A stretch of 64,000 bases of DNA, taken from the NCBI GenBank assembly GCA_036620675.1, contig JAZHEE010000003.1; one strand, 5' to 3'. Made by a program: the position numbers and the translations under genes. The stretch is from Jejubacter sp036620675. GTDB taxonomy: Bacteria; Pseudomonadota; Gammaproteobacteria; Enterobacterales; Enterobacteriaceae. Below the pieces are notes generated by a model that saw only the letters and a program-made list of their open reading frames with translations, had not been told where the DNA came from and did no database searches. Below, in pieces: positions 53,703 through 61,529 of the stretch. Every line of letters begins with the position of its first letter. Positions within the stretch are counted from its first letter, which is position 1.

Positions 53703-55004
53703 ATGTTTGGTGCTGAACTTGTCATCGTTTTGCTGGCAATCTATCTGGGAGCCAGACTCGGCGGCATTGGGATCGGCTTTGCCGGTGGGCTGGGAGTATT
53801 AGTTTTAACGCTGCTCTTTCAGGTCGACCCGGGGGCAATACCCTTTGACGTTATTGAGATCATTATGGCGGTTATCGCCGCTATCGCCGCCATGCAGGTG
53901 GCGGGCGGCATGGACTACCTGGTCAGCCTTGCCGAACGCCTGCTGCGCCGTCACCCGAAATACATTACCTTTATCGCGCCGCTGGTGACCTGGTTTATGA
54001 CCATTCTGGCAGGCACAGGACATACCGCCTTCTCTACCATGCCGGTGATTACCGAAGTGGCGAAAGAACAGGGCATTCGTCCGTCGCGCCCACTTTCCAT
54101 CGCCGTGGTCGCCTCACAGATTGCGATTACCGCTTCGCCAATCTCCGCCGCCGTGGTGTTCTTTGCCGGAATCCTGGAGCCGTTGGGCGTCAGCTACCTG
54201 ACCCTGCTCGGTATCTGCATTCCGGTCACCCTGGTGGCCGTGATGCTGACTGCCGTGGTCTGCAACTTCCTGGGCTGCGAACTGAAAGACGATCCGGTCT
54301 ATCAGGAGCGCCTGGCCAAAGGCGAAGTCACCCTACGCGGCAGCAAAGTGTTTGAACTGAAGCCCCATGCCCGCCGTTCGGTACTGCTGTTCCTGGTAGG
54401 CATTGTCGCAGTCATGTTCTACGCTACCGCCATCAGCGATACCGTTGGCCTGATCAGCAACCCGGTGCTGCCGCGTAACGAAGCCATCGTGGTCTTTATG
54501 CTGACCATCGCCACTCTGATCTGTGTGACCTGTAAAGTGGACACCGGCGAAATCCTTAACGCCGCGACCTTTAAATCCGGGATGAGCGCCTGCGTCTGCG
54601 TGCTGGGTGTGGCCTGGCTGGGCGACACCTTTGTGAAGCACCATATCGGCGATATTCAGGAAGTTGCTGGTGAACTGTTGCATAACTACCCGTGGCTACT
54701 GGCGGTGGTGCTGTTCTTCGCCGCCACCCTGCTCTATTCCCAGGCGGCCACCACCAAGGCGCTGATGCCCGCGGCACTCATGCTGGGCGTCACCCCACTC
54801 ACGGCTATCGCCTCTTTTGCCGCCGTTTCGGCGCTATTCGTGCTGCCCACCTACCCCACACTGCTGGCGGCGGTAGAGATGGACGACACCGGTTCCACCC
54901 GCATCGGTAAGTATGTCTTTAACCACTCCTTCCTGATCCCCGGGGTTATCGCCATCGTACTGTGCGTGATTCTGGGCTTCCTCGTCGGCGGCCTTATTTT
55001 GTAA
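53703..55004 (+). CDS. dcuA: DcuA, C4-dicarboxylate antiporter
   Basis: Inner-membrane carrier for aspartate, fumarate, malate and succinate exchange. 433 residues, as in E. coli, with about ten hydrophobic helices. Conserved segments are FITLLVTWFMTILAGTGHT-like FIAPLVTWFMTILAGTGHTA and VASQIAITASPISAAVVF. Encoded after aspA. Confidence 0.97.
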   Translation: MFGAELVIVLLAIYLGARLGGIGIGFAGGLGVLVLTLLFQVDPGAIPFDVIEIIMAVIAAIAAMQVAGGMDYLVSLAERLLRRHPKYITFIAPLVTWFMTILAGTGHTAFSTMPVITEVAKEQGIRPSRPLSIAVVASQIAITASPISAAVVFFAGILEPLGVSYLTLLGICIPVTLVAVMLTAVVCNFLGCELKDDPVYQERLAKGEVTLRGSKVFELKPHARRSVLLFLVGIVAVMFYATAISDTVGLISNPVLPRNEAIVVFMLTIATLICVTCKVDTGEILNAATFKSGMSACVCVLGVAWLGDTFVKHHIGDIQEVAGELLHNYPWLLAVVLFFAATLLYSQAATTKALMPAALMLGVTPLTAIASFAAVSALFVLPTYPTLLAAVEMDDTGSTRIGKYVFNHSFLIPGVIAIVLCVILGFLVGGLIL

Positions 55005-55012
55005 CACTTCAT

Positions 55013-55033
55013 GCCCCCTTCCATGAAGGGGGC
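55013..55033 (+). terminator. Hairpin after dcuA
   Basis: GCCCCCTTC - CAT - GAAGGGGGC. Strong stem but only GATTTA follows, so termination may be partial. Confidence 0.6.
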
Positions 55034-55103
55034 GATTTACCCACATTACAACCTGACCGCCGTGATATAGTCTGCTCACAACTTGCTGATACGGAGGTTT
55101 GCC

Positions 55104-55427
55104 ATGACAACGCCCGACGCCGTAGTTATTCTTTGCACCGCCCCCGATGAATCCGCCGCCCAGGAGCTGGCTTCTTACATACTGGGAGAAAAGCTCGCCG
55201 CCTGCGTGACGCTACTGCCCGGCGCTACCTCGCTCTATCACTGGCAGGGAAAGCTGGAACAGGAATATGAAGTTCAGATGCTGATCAAAAGCGATAAAGC
55301 CCACGTGGATGAACTCCTTATCAGCCTGAAACGCAACCACCCTTACGAGACACCGGAACTTCTGGTTTTGCCCGTGATACAAGGAGATAGTGAGTACCTG
55401 TCATGGCTCTACGCGTCTTTACGTTAA
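55104..55427 (+). CDS. cutA: CutA, divalent-cation tolerance protein
   Basis: Small trimeric PII-like protein linked to copper tolerance in E. coli. The ATG at 55104 follows ACGGAGG and gives 107 residues (E. coli 112). Conserved: EKLAACVTLLPGATSLYHW and EQEYEVQMLIKS, and YETPELLVLPV near the C-terminus. Its 3' end overlaps dsbD by 25 bases. Confidence 0.95.
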   Translation: MTTPDAVVILCTAPDESAAQELASYILGEKLAACVTLLPGATSLYHWQGKLEQEYEVQMLIKSDKAHVDELLISLKRNHPYETPELLVLPVIQGDSEYLSWLYASLR

Positions 55428-57109
55428 TCTTATTTCTCTTCACCGCTCCGGCCTTTGCGGGGTTATTCGATAATCAGGGGCAGAGCCAGTTTGTGCCTGT
55501 GGATCGCGCGTTTGCCTTCGATTTTCAGCAAAATGGTCGAGATCTGGCGCTGCACTGGCAGGTGAAGCCGGGTTATTACCTCTACCGACAGCAAATTAAA
55601 CTGGTTCCAGAAGGCGCCGAACTGGCCGCATTTACCCTACCGCAGGGCAAATGGCACGAGGACGAGTTTTACGGCAAGAGCCAAATCTTCCCGGATGAGC
55701 TGAACCTGGCGCTGTCGGTGAAACAGGCAGGCGCCGGTGCCAGCCTGCGCGTTACTTATCAGGGCTGCGCCGAGGCGGGCTTCTGCTATCCTCCGGAAAC
55801 CAAAACCATACCGCTAAGCGCCGTTGCGTCATCAGGCGCGAATGAAAACCAGCAGGCGGTTCAGATAGCCCCGGCAACCGATCCGGCGCCTGCACCAGCT
55901 CTGCCGTTTTCCACGCTCTGGGCGCTACTGATTGGAATTGGCGTAGCTTTCACCCCTTGCGTACTGCCGATGTACCCACTAATTTCCGGCATCGTGCTGG
56001 GCGGCCGTCAGCGGCTTTCCACCGGCCGGGCGTTACTGCTGGCCTTTGTTTACGTACAGGGCATGGCGCTGACCTACACCGCTCTGGGTCTGGTGGTGGC
56101 CGCAGCAGGGCTTCAGTTCCAGGCGGCGCTTCAGCATCCTTACGTCCTGATCGGCCTTTCCATCATTTTCGTTCTGCTGGCGCTGTCGATGTTCGGGGTC
56201 TTCACGTTACAACTGCCTTCGTCGCTCCAGACCCGCCTGACGTTGATGAGCAATCGCCAGCAGGGCGGCTCGCTGGCGGGTGTATTCGTGATGGGCGCCA
56301 TCGCAGGGCTGATTTGTTCCCCCTGCACCACCGCGCCGCTGAGCGCCATTCTGCTCTATATCGCCCAGAGCGGTGATATGCTGTTGGGCGGCGTCACGCT
56401 CTGGCTCTATGCTCTGGGCATGGGGCTGCCTCTGATTCTGGTAGCGGTGTTCGGTAACCGCCTGCTGCCTAAAAGCGGCCCGTGGATGGAAAACGTTAAG
56501 ATAGCCTTCGGCTTTGTAATTCTTGCGCTACCGGTCTTTCTGCTGGAGCGAATTACAGGCGAGCCCTGGGGCATCCGGATGTGGAGCGCTCTGGCCGTCG
56601 CCTTCTTCGGCTGGGCTTTCATTGCCAGCCTGAGGGCAAAAATGCGCTGGCTGCCACTGTTGCAGATTCTGCTGCTGGGCGCGACGCTGGTCGGCGCTCG
56701 TCCGCTACAGGACTGGGCGTTCGGCTCCACCCAGAGCGAACCACGGCCGCACCTGAACTTTACCCGTATCGCCAGCGTGGACGATCTCGACCAGGCGCTG
56801 GCCCAGGCAAACGGCAAACCGGTGATGCTGGATCTCTACGCCAACTGGTGCGTGGCCTGTAAAGAGTTCGAAAAATACACCTTCAGCGCCCTTCCGGTTC
56901 AGCAGGCTTTGGGGAACGTCGTTCTGTTGCAGGCGGACGTCACCGCTAACAGTCCGCGTGACGTGGCCCTGCTAAAACGGCTTAAGGTATTGGGGCTACC
57001 GACAATTCTGTTCTTTAATAAAGAGGGAGAGGAACAACCCCAGGCGCGCGTGACCGGATTTATGGATGCCGGGCGCTTTCGTACGCATTTGCAGAATAAC
57101 CTGAAGTAA
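55403..57109 (+). CDS. dsbD: DsbD, thiol:disulfide interchange protein
   Basis: Moves reducing power from cytoplasmic thioredoxin to periplasmic DsbC, DsbG and CcmG. 568 residues (E. coli 565). Signal peptide to about residue 19 (ALRVFTLILFLFTAPAFA), N-terminal domain with the reactive cysteines in YQGCAEAGFCYPPETK, eight-helix membrane domain with cysteines in FTPCVLPMYPLISG and ICSPCTTAPLSAI, and C-terminal thioredoxin domain with NWCVACKEFE. Overlaps cutA, so translation is coupled. Confidence 0.97.
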   Translation: MALRVFTLILFLFTAPAFAGLFDNQGQSQFVPVDRAFAFDFQQNGRDLALHWQVKPGYYLYRQQIKLVPEGAELAAFTLPQGKWHEDEFYGKSQIFPDELNLALSVKQAGAGASLRVTYQGCAEAGFCYPPETKTIPLSAVASSGANENQQAVQIAPATDPAPAPALPFSTLWALLIGIGVAFTPCVLPMYPLISGIVLGGRQRLSTGRALLLAFVYVQGMALTYTALGLVVAAAGLQFQAALQHPYVLIGLSIIFVLLALSMFGVFTLQLPSSLQTRLTLMSNRQQGGSLAGVFVMGAIAGLICSPCTTAPLSAILLYIAQSGDMLLGGVTLWLYALGMGLPLILVAVFGNRLLPKSGPWMENVKIAFGFVILALPVFLLERITGEPWGIRMWSALAVAFFGWAFIASLRAKMRWLPLLQILLLGATLVGARPLQDWAFGSTQSEPRPHLNFTRIASVDDLDQALAQANGKPVMLDLYANWCVACKEFEKYTFSALPVQQALGNVVLLQADVTANSPRDVALLKRLKVLGLPTILFFNKEGEEQPQARVTGFMDAGRFRTHLQNNLK

Positions 57110-57117
57110 ACAACACT

Positions 57118-57153
57118 CAGGCTGTGCCCGCTACGATTTGGCGGCACAGCCTG
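57118..57153. repeat. 11-bp inverted repeat between dsbD and yjdC
   Basis: CAGGCTGTGCC - 14 bases - GGCACAGCCTG, perfect. It has no T-run. It may be a weak terminator of dsbD or an operator, since it stands 26 bases before a TetR-family gene. Confidence 0.5.
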
Positions 57154-57178
57154 ACAGGGAACCAATAAGGAGACGACC

Positions 57179-57754
57179 GTGCAACGCGAAGAAGTGTTAG
57201 AGCAGGCCCTGCATCTGCTGGAGCGGGAGGGACTTGTCAGCACCACGCTGGAAATGGTGGCCGCAGAGGCCGACTATTCACTCGACGAGCTCCGGCATTT
57301 CTGGCCAGACCGGGAGGCGCTGCTCTACGATGCCCTGCGCTATCACAGTCAGCAAATTGAGGCCTGGCGCCGCCAGTTAATTCACGATGAGACCCAAAGC
57401 CCGCAGCAAAAGCTGCTGGCCCGTTATGATGCGCTGGCTGAATGCGTTGATAATAAACGCTACCCGGGCTGCCTGTTTATCGCCGCCTGCAGCGTTTTTC
57501 CGCAAGCCGGGCATCCGATTCATCAGTTGGCGACCGAACAGAAGCAGGCGGCGTGGAATTACACCCACGAACTGCTGACAATGCTGGAAGTAGACGATCC
57601 GGACATGGTGGCGAAACAGATGGAGCTGGTGCTGGAAGGCTGCCTCAGCCGCCTGCTGGTGCATCGCAGCAGGCAGGACGTGGAAACCGCCCGCCGACTG
57701 GCGGAGGATATCCTGCGTCTGGCCCAGTGCCGCACAGCAGGCGCACTGACCTGA
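57179..57754 (+). CDS. yjdC: YjdC, TetR-family transcription regulator
   Basis: 191 residues, the E. coli length. GTG start after TAAGGAG. N-terminal helix-turn-helix (about 5-50): EQALHLLEREGLVSTTLEMV and YSLDELRHFWPDREALLYDAL. The C-terminal ligand domain has YPGCLFIAACSVFPQAGHPIH. Target genes unknown. Encoded after dsbD, as in E. coli. Confidence 0.92.
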   Translation: MQREEVLEQALHLLEREGLVSTTLEMVAAEADYSLDELRHFWPDREALLYDALRYHSQQIEAWRRQLIHDETQSPQQKLLARYDALAECVDNKRYPGCLFIAACSVFPQAGHPIHQLATEQKQAAWNYTHELLTMLEVDDPDMVAKQMELVLEGCLSRLLVHRSRQDVETARRLAEDILRLAQCRTAGALT

Positions 57755-57766
57755 TCATCACATGAC

Positions 57767-57787
57767 ATTGCCTGAAAAGCAGGCAAT
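57767..57787 (+). terminator. Hairpin after yjdC
   Basis: ATTGCCTG - AAAAG - CAGGCAAT, 12 bases past the stop. No immediate T-run. Confidence 0.45.
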
Positions 57788-57822
57788 CAACACCCGTAAC
57801 GGTATTTTTTCCCGAAAATCCG

Positions 57823-57851
57823 TTGACGCTGGTTCCCCTTTAAGGTTTAAT
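57823..57851 (+). promoter_or_regulatory. tRNA-Phe promoter
   Basis: TTGACG, 17-base spacer, TTTAAT, then the GC-rich discriminator GCGCCCC, typical of stable RNA genes. Confidence 0.75.
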
Positions 57852-57861
57852 GCGCCCCGTT

Positions 57862-57937
57862 GCCCGGATAGCTCAGTCGGTAGAGCAGCGGATTGAAAAT
57901 CCGCGTGTCCCTGGTTCGATTCCGGGTCCGGGCACCA
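57862..57937 (+). tRNA. pheU: tRNA-Phe (GAA), integration site
   Basis: 76 nt with encoded CCA. Starts GCCCGGATAGCTCAGTCGG, anticodon arm GGATTGAAAATCC with anticodon GAA, T arm CTGGTTCGATTCCGG. An integrase gene starts 180 bases downstream, so its 3' half is the probable attL core of an inserted island; no second copy of this end is in the window. Confidence 0.97.
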
Positions 57938-57948
57938 CTTATTCATAC

Positions 57949-57980
57949 ACGGACGTCCATTGACGTCCGTTTTTCTTTTT
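57949..57980 (+). terminator. tRNA-Phe terminator
   Basis: ACGGACGTC - CATT - GACGTCCGT followed by TTTTCTTTTT, 12 bases past the tRNA. Confidence 0.85.
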
Positions 57981-58116
57981 AAAGTCAACAAACTATCTAC
58001 TTTACCCCCCTCGCTGACGTTCACTAACATTCATCAACATCCACATTGCCTTGATGGTATATCTGTTGGTATTGTTAGTTCGATACGTTTTGTACCATCA
58101 CAGGGAGGGGTAAACG

Positions 58117-59364
58117 ATGGCTCTCACTGATGTCAAAGTAAGAAATGCAAAGTCCGCCGACAAGCCTGTAAAGCTCACTGACGGCAACGGCATGCATCTT
58201 CTTATTCATCCTAATGGTTCCAAATACTGGCGTCTACAATACCGCTTTGCAGGAAAACAAAAGCTACTGGCTCTTGGGGTCTACCCTGCTGTCTCTCTTG
58301 CTGATGCCCGTAACCGTAGAGATGATGCCAGAAGATTAATTGCTGCTGGTATCGACCCCTCCGAAAAGAAAAAAACAGAAAAGGTAGAGCAAAGCGGCGC
58401 TCTTGCTTTTGAGTCCGTTGCCAGAGACTGGCATGCAAGCAACATCAACTGGTCAGAAACTCACGCAGAGAGAGTGCTGAACAGCCTTACCAACCATGTG
58501 TTCCCTGTTATTGGTAAACGAAACATTACCGACCTCAAAACCCGTGACCTACTTCAACCAATTAAGGCGGCTGAAAAGTCCGGGCATCTTGAGATTGCTG
58601 CTCGTCTCCAGCAACGTATCACCGCTATCATGCGATATGCTGTCCATAACAGTATTATCGATAGTAACCCTGCTCAGGACTTAGCTGGAGCCATTGCAAC
58701 AGCGAAACGAGTCCATCGCCCCGCTCTTCCATTTGAACGCATTACAGAGCTTCTGAGCCGTATTGAGAGCTATAGAGGAAGACAGCTAACCCGCCTTGCT
58801 GTGCGACTCACTTTACTGACTTTTGTTCGTTCAAGTGAGATGCGTTTTGCCCGTTGGTCTGAAATTGATTTCAAGAATGCGCTCTGGACGATACCTGCAG
58901 AACGTGACGAACTTCAAGGGGTAAAACACTCCAGCCGCGGCTCTAAGATGAAAACCCCTCACCTTGTCCCATTAAGCAAGCAGGCAATAGCAACCCTGAG
59001 AGAAATTCAGAAGCTCAGTGGCGATCAGGAAATCATCTTCATTGGTGATCATTATGCCTATAAACCCATGAGTGAAAACACTATCAACAATGCGCTTCGT
59101 AAAATGGGCTATGACACTAAAACGGAAGTTTGTGGACATGGTTTCCGCTCTATGGCCTGTAGTGCCTTGATCGAATCCGGCTTATGGTCAAAAGATGCTG
59201 TTGAACGTCAGATGAGCCATCAGGAGCGTAATAACGTTCGCGCTGCTTATATCCATCTTGCTGAACATCTCGATGAGCGGAGGCTAATGCTTCAGTGGTG
59301 GGCTGACTATCTTGACGCCAATCGAGAAAGAGCAGTCAGGCCGTTTGAGTTTGCCCACAGGTGA
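58117..59364 (+). CDS. P4-type site-specific tyrosine integrase
   Basis: Integrates and excises an island at the 3' end of tRNA-Phe. 415 residues. N-terminal DUF4102 arm-binding domain (LTDVKVRNAKSADKPVKLTDG, of which LTDGNGMHLLI is typical), core-binding domain (about 100-190) and catalytic domain with R238 (TFVRSSEMR), H341-x-x-R344 (HGFRSMA), H368 (MSHQE) and Y378 (AAYIH). All catalytic residues are present. Start after GGGAGGGG. Lower GC than the core genes. Confidence 0.94.
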   Translation: MALTDVKVRNAKSADKPVKLTDGNGMHLLIHPNGSKYWRLQYRFAGKQKLLALGVYPAVSLADARNRRDDARRLIAAGIDPSEKKKTEKVEQSGALAFESVARDWHASNINWSETHAERVLNSLTNHVFPVIGKRNITDLKTRDLLQPIKAAEKSGHLEIAARLQQRITAIMRYAVHNSIIDSNPAQDLAGAIATAKRVHRPALPFERITELLSRIESYRGRQLTRLAVRLTLLTFVRSSEMRFARWSEIDFKNALWTIPAERDELQGVKHSSRGSKMKTPHLVPLSKQAIATLREIQKLSGDQEIIFIGDHYAYKPMSENTINNALRKMGYDTKTEVCGHGFRSMACSALIESGLWSKDAVERQMSHQERNNVRAAYIHLAEHLDERRLMLQWWADYLDANRERAVRPFEFAHR

Positions 59365-59448
59365 TCGTTTTGAGTTTGAAATCCAAGGCTAACCGTTTGA
59401 TAACCCATCACATAGCAGCATGTAACCCTTTGTTTTGAATATATTTGA

Positions 59449-59473
59449 ATAGCCATCATTGGTTGATGGCTAT
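59449..59473. repeat. 10-bp perfect inverted repeat between integrase and mod
   Basis: ATAGCCATCA - TTGGT - TGATGGCTAT. It lacks a T-run on the plus strand. It is either a weak terminator of int or an operator ahead of the restriction-modification genes. Confidence 0.5.
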
Positions 59474-59543
59474 GACTTCATACCGTAGAATGTTTACCAA
59501 TTTCAGGCACCGATTTCCCGTGACTTCAGGACGGATACTTTTT

Positions 59544-61520
59544 ATGAATAAACTAACTTCTGATATGACAGAACTACAATCAATGAATATCACTGAAGAT
59601 AATATTAGAAAACTTAAGTCTCTGTTTCCCGAAGTATTTAATGAAGGAAGCATTGATTATGACGTTTTAAAACAGCTTTTGGGTGAAAATGTAGACGAAA
59701 AAGATGAACGCTATGGCCTCAACTGGCATGGTAAACGTCAGGCGCGTCAGCTTGCTCTCACGCCTTCTCGTGGCACCTTACGCCCATGTAAAGATGAAAG
59801 CGTTGATTGGCATAACACCAAAAACCTCATGATCGAAGGTGATAACCTTGAAGTGTTAAAGCTTCTTCAAAAAAGTTATGCCGGAAAAGTTAAGCTTATT
59901 TATATTGATCCGCCTTACAATACCGGTAAAGATTTTGTTTATTCTGATAACTTCCAAGATAACATGAAAAATTATCTTGAAATGACAGGACAAACAGAAG
60001 ATGGGGTACGAATCACCACAAACGCAGAAACCAGTGGGCGTTATCACACAGACTGGTTGAATATGATTTATCCACGTTTAAAACTTGCTAAAAATTTATT
60101 AAGTGAAGATGGCATTATTTTTGTTTCAATAGATGACATTGAAGCATCGAAACTTAAAATTATAATGGACGAAATATTTGGCGAGGAAAATTTTTTAGCA
60201 CAATTTGTATGGCGTACAGATGGCAATTTTGATAACCAAGCCAAAATAAAAAACTGTCATGAATATATATTACTATATGCAAAAAAAGAAGTTAATTTCC
60301 CATACCCTCCTGTAGTTGATCCTAATATACCAAAAGGGAGCAAATTATTTAAATCAGAGATTAGAAATACCATTGTAAAGAATGGGCCTAAAAACCCACC
60401 AAGTAAGATAACGCTACCTAGTGGATTCCCCTGCGATATTATAAGTGGAAGGCTTAACTGCGCTAAGAATACGTGGCCAGTTTACCATTCAGAAGCAGAA
60501 ATTAGTGATAACAAATTAACAAAGCCATTAGTTATCGAAAGTGGATGGAGTTCGAAAGAACTACTTTTGGATTTTATAAAAAATAATTGTAATCCGATCA
60601 ATGATAGTAAAGGACAAGAAACCAGTTTTGTACTAAGTCAAACTGGAACTATTGAAGTTGTGAAAAAACGCTCCGATTCACAAAGCCATGTAGTTTCCGT
60701 TCTAAATGGATTTGGTGGTACTCAAAAGGCAACAGCGCAACTTGATGAGATAGGAGCTTGCTTTGCCGGTTATCCGAAACCTCTTGATTTAATAAGTTAC
60801 ATTATTCAGATGATAGCTAAGGGTGACGATATTATTCTTGACTTTTTTGCAGGCTCAGGTCCAACTGGTCATGCAGTCATGTTACAAAATGCGAAAGATC
60901 GCTGCCACCGTAAATATATTTTAGTACAAATTCCAGAAGCACTGTCAGCCGAAAAGGAAACTCAAAAAACGGCAGTAGAATATTGTAGAAAAAATAATTT
61001 AAAACATAATGTTGCCGAACTAACAAAAGAACGCCTCCGTCGCGCGGGTAAAAAGGTTCGTGAAGACAATCCAGAGTGGAAAGGTGACGTTGGTTTTCGT
61101 GTTTTCAAACTCGATACATCTAATATCCGTCCGTGGGAAGCCACAGCAGAAACCCTTTCAGAACAGATTGATGCCTATGTAAGCCCAATCCTTGAAGGCC
61201 GTAGTGAAGAAGATTTGCTCACAGAGTTAATGCTAAAGCGTGGCATTGACTTGAGTGTAAACATTGAAATCCGTCAGTTTGATGGATTAACCGTTTCTTG
61301 CGTTGACGGTGGCAAATTGTTTACCTGCTTTGCTAAACAAATCCCTGCATCTTCAGTAGAAGAACTGACCAAGGGGATCATCGACTGGCATAAGAGTTTG
61401 AAAGCTGGCAAAGATACTGTCTGCTATTTCCTTGATGACGCATTTGAAAATAATATTGCTAAAACTAATCTTTGCGCCATTCTGGAACAACACGGCCTGA
61501 CTAACCTGCACAGCCTGTAA
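59544..61520 (+). CDS. mod: Type III restriction-modification methyltransferase (Mod)
   Basis: N6-adenine DNA methyltransferase and recognition subunit of a Type III system. I take MNKLTSDMTELQSMN at 59544 (658 residues), although its ribosome site is only AGGA at long spacing; the ATG at 59565 is an alternative. Beta-class order: catalytic DPPY at 122-125 (IYIDPPYNTGKDF), then the SAM motif DFFAGSGPTGHA at 433-444. The central region between them, the target recognition domain, is markedly AT-rich and unlike the rest. The C-terminal part has LTKERLRRAGKKV. It precedes res by 9 bases. Confidence 0.94.
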   Translation: MNKLTSDMTELQSMNITEDNIRKLKSLFPEVFNEGSIDYDVLKQLLGENVDEKDERYGLNWHGKRQARQLALTPSRGTLRPCKDESVDWHNTKNLMIEGDNLEVLKLLQKSYAGKVKLIYIDPPYNTGKDFVYSDNFQDNMKNYLEMTGQTEDGVRITTNAETSGRYHTDWLNMIYPRLKLAKNLLSEDGIIFVSIDDIEASKLKIIMDEIFGEENFLAQFVWRTDGNFDNQAKIKNCHEYILLYAKKEVNFPYPPVVDPNIPKGSKLFKSEIRNTIVKNGPKNPPSKITLPSGFPCDIISGRLNCAKNTWPVYHSEAEISDNKLTKPLVIESGWSSKELLLDFIKNNCNPINDSKGQETSFVLSQTGTIEVVKKRSDSQSHVVSVLNGFGGTQKATAQLDEIGACFAGYPKPLDLISYIIQMIAKGDDIILDFFAGSGPTGHAVMLQNAKDRCHRKYILVQIPEALSAEKETQKTAVEYCRKNNLKHNVAELTKERLRRAGKKVREDNPEWKGDVGFRVFKLDTSNIRPWEATAETLSEQIDAYVSPILEGRSEEDLLTELMLKRGIDLSVNIEIRQFDGLTVSCVDGGKLFTCFAKQIPASSVEELTKGIIDWHKSLKAGKDTVCYFLDDAFENNIAKTNLCAILEQHGLTNLHSL

Positions 61521-61529
61521 GGGAATGAG

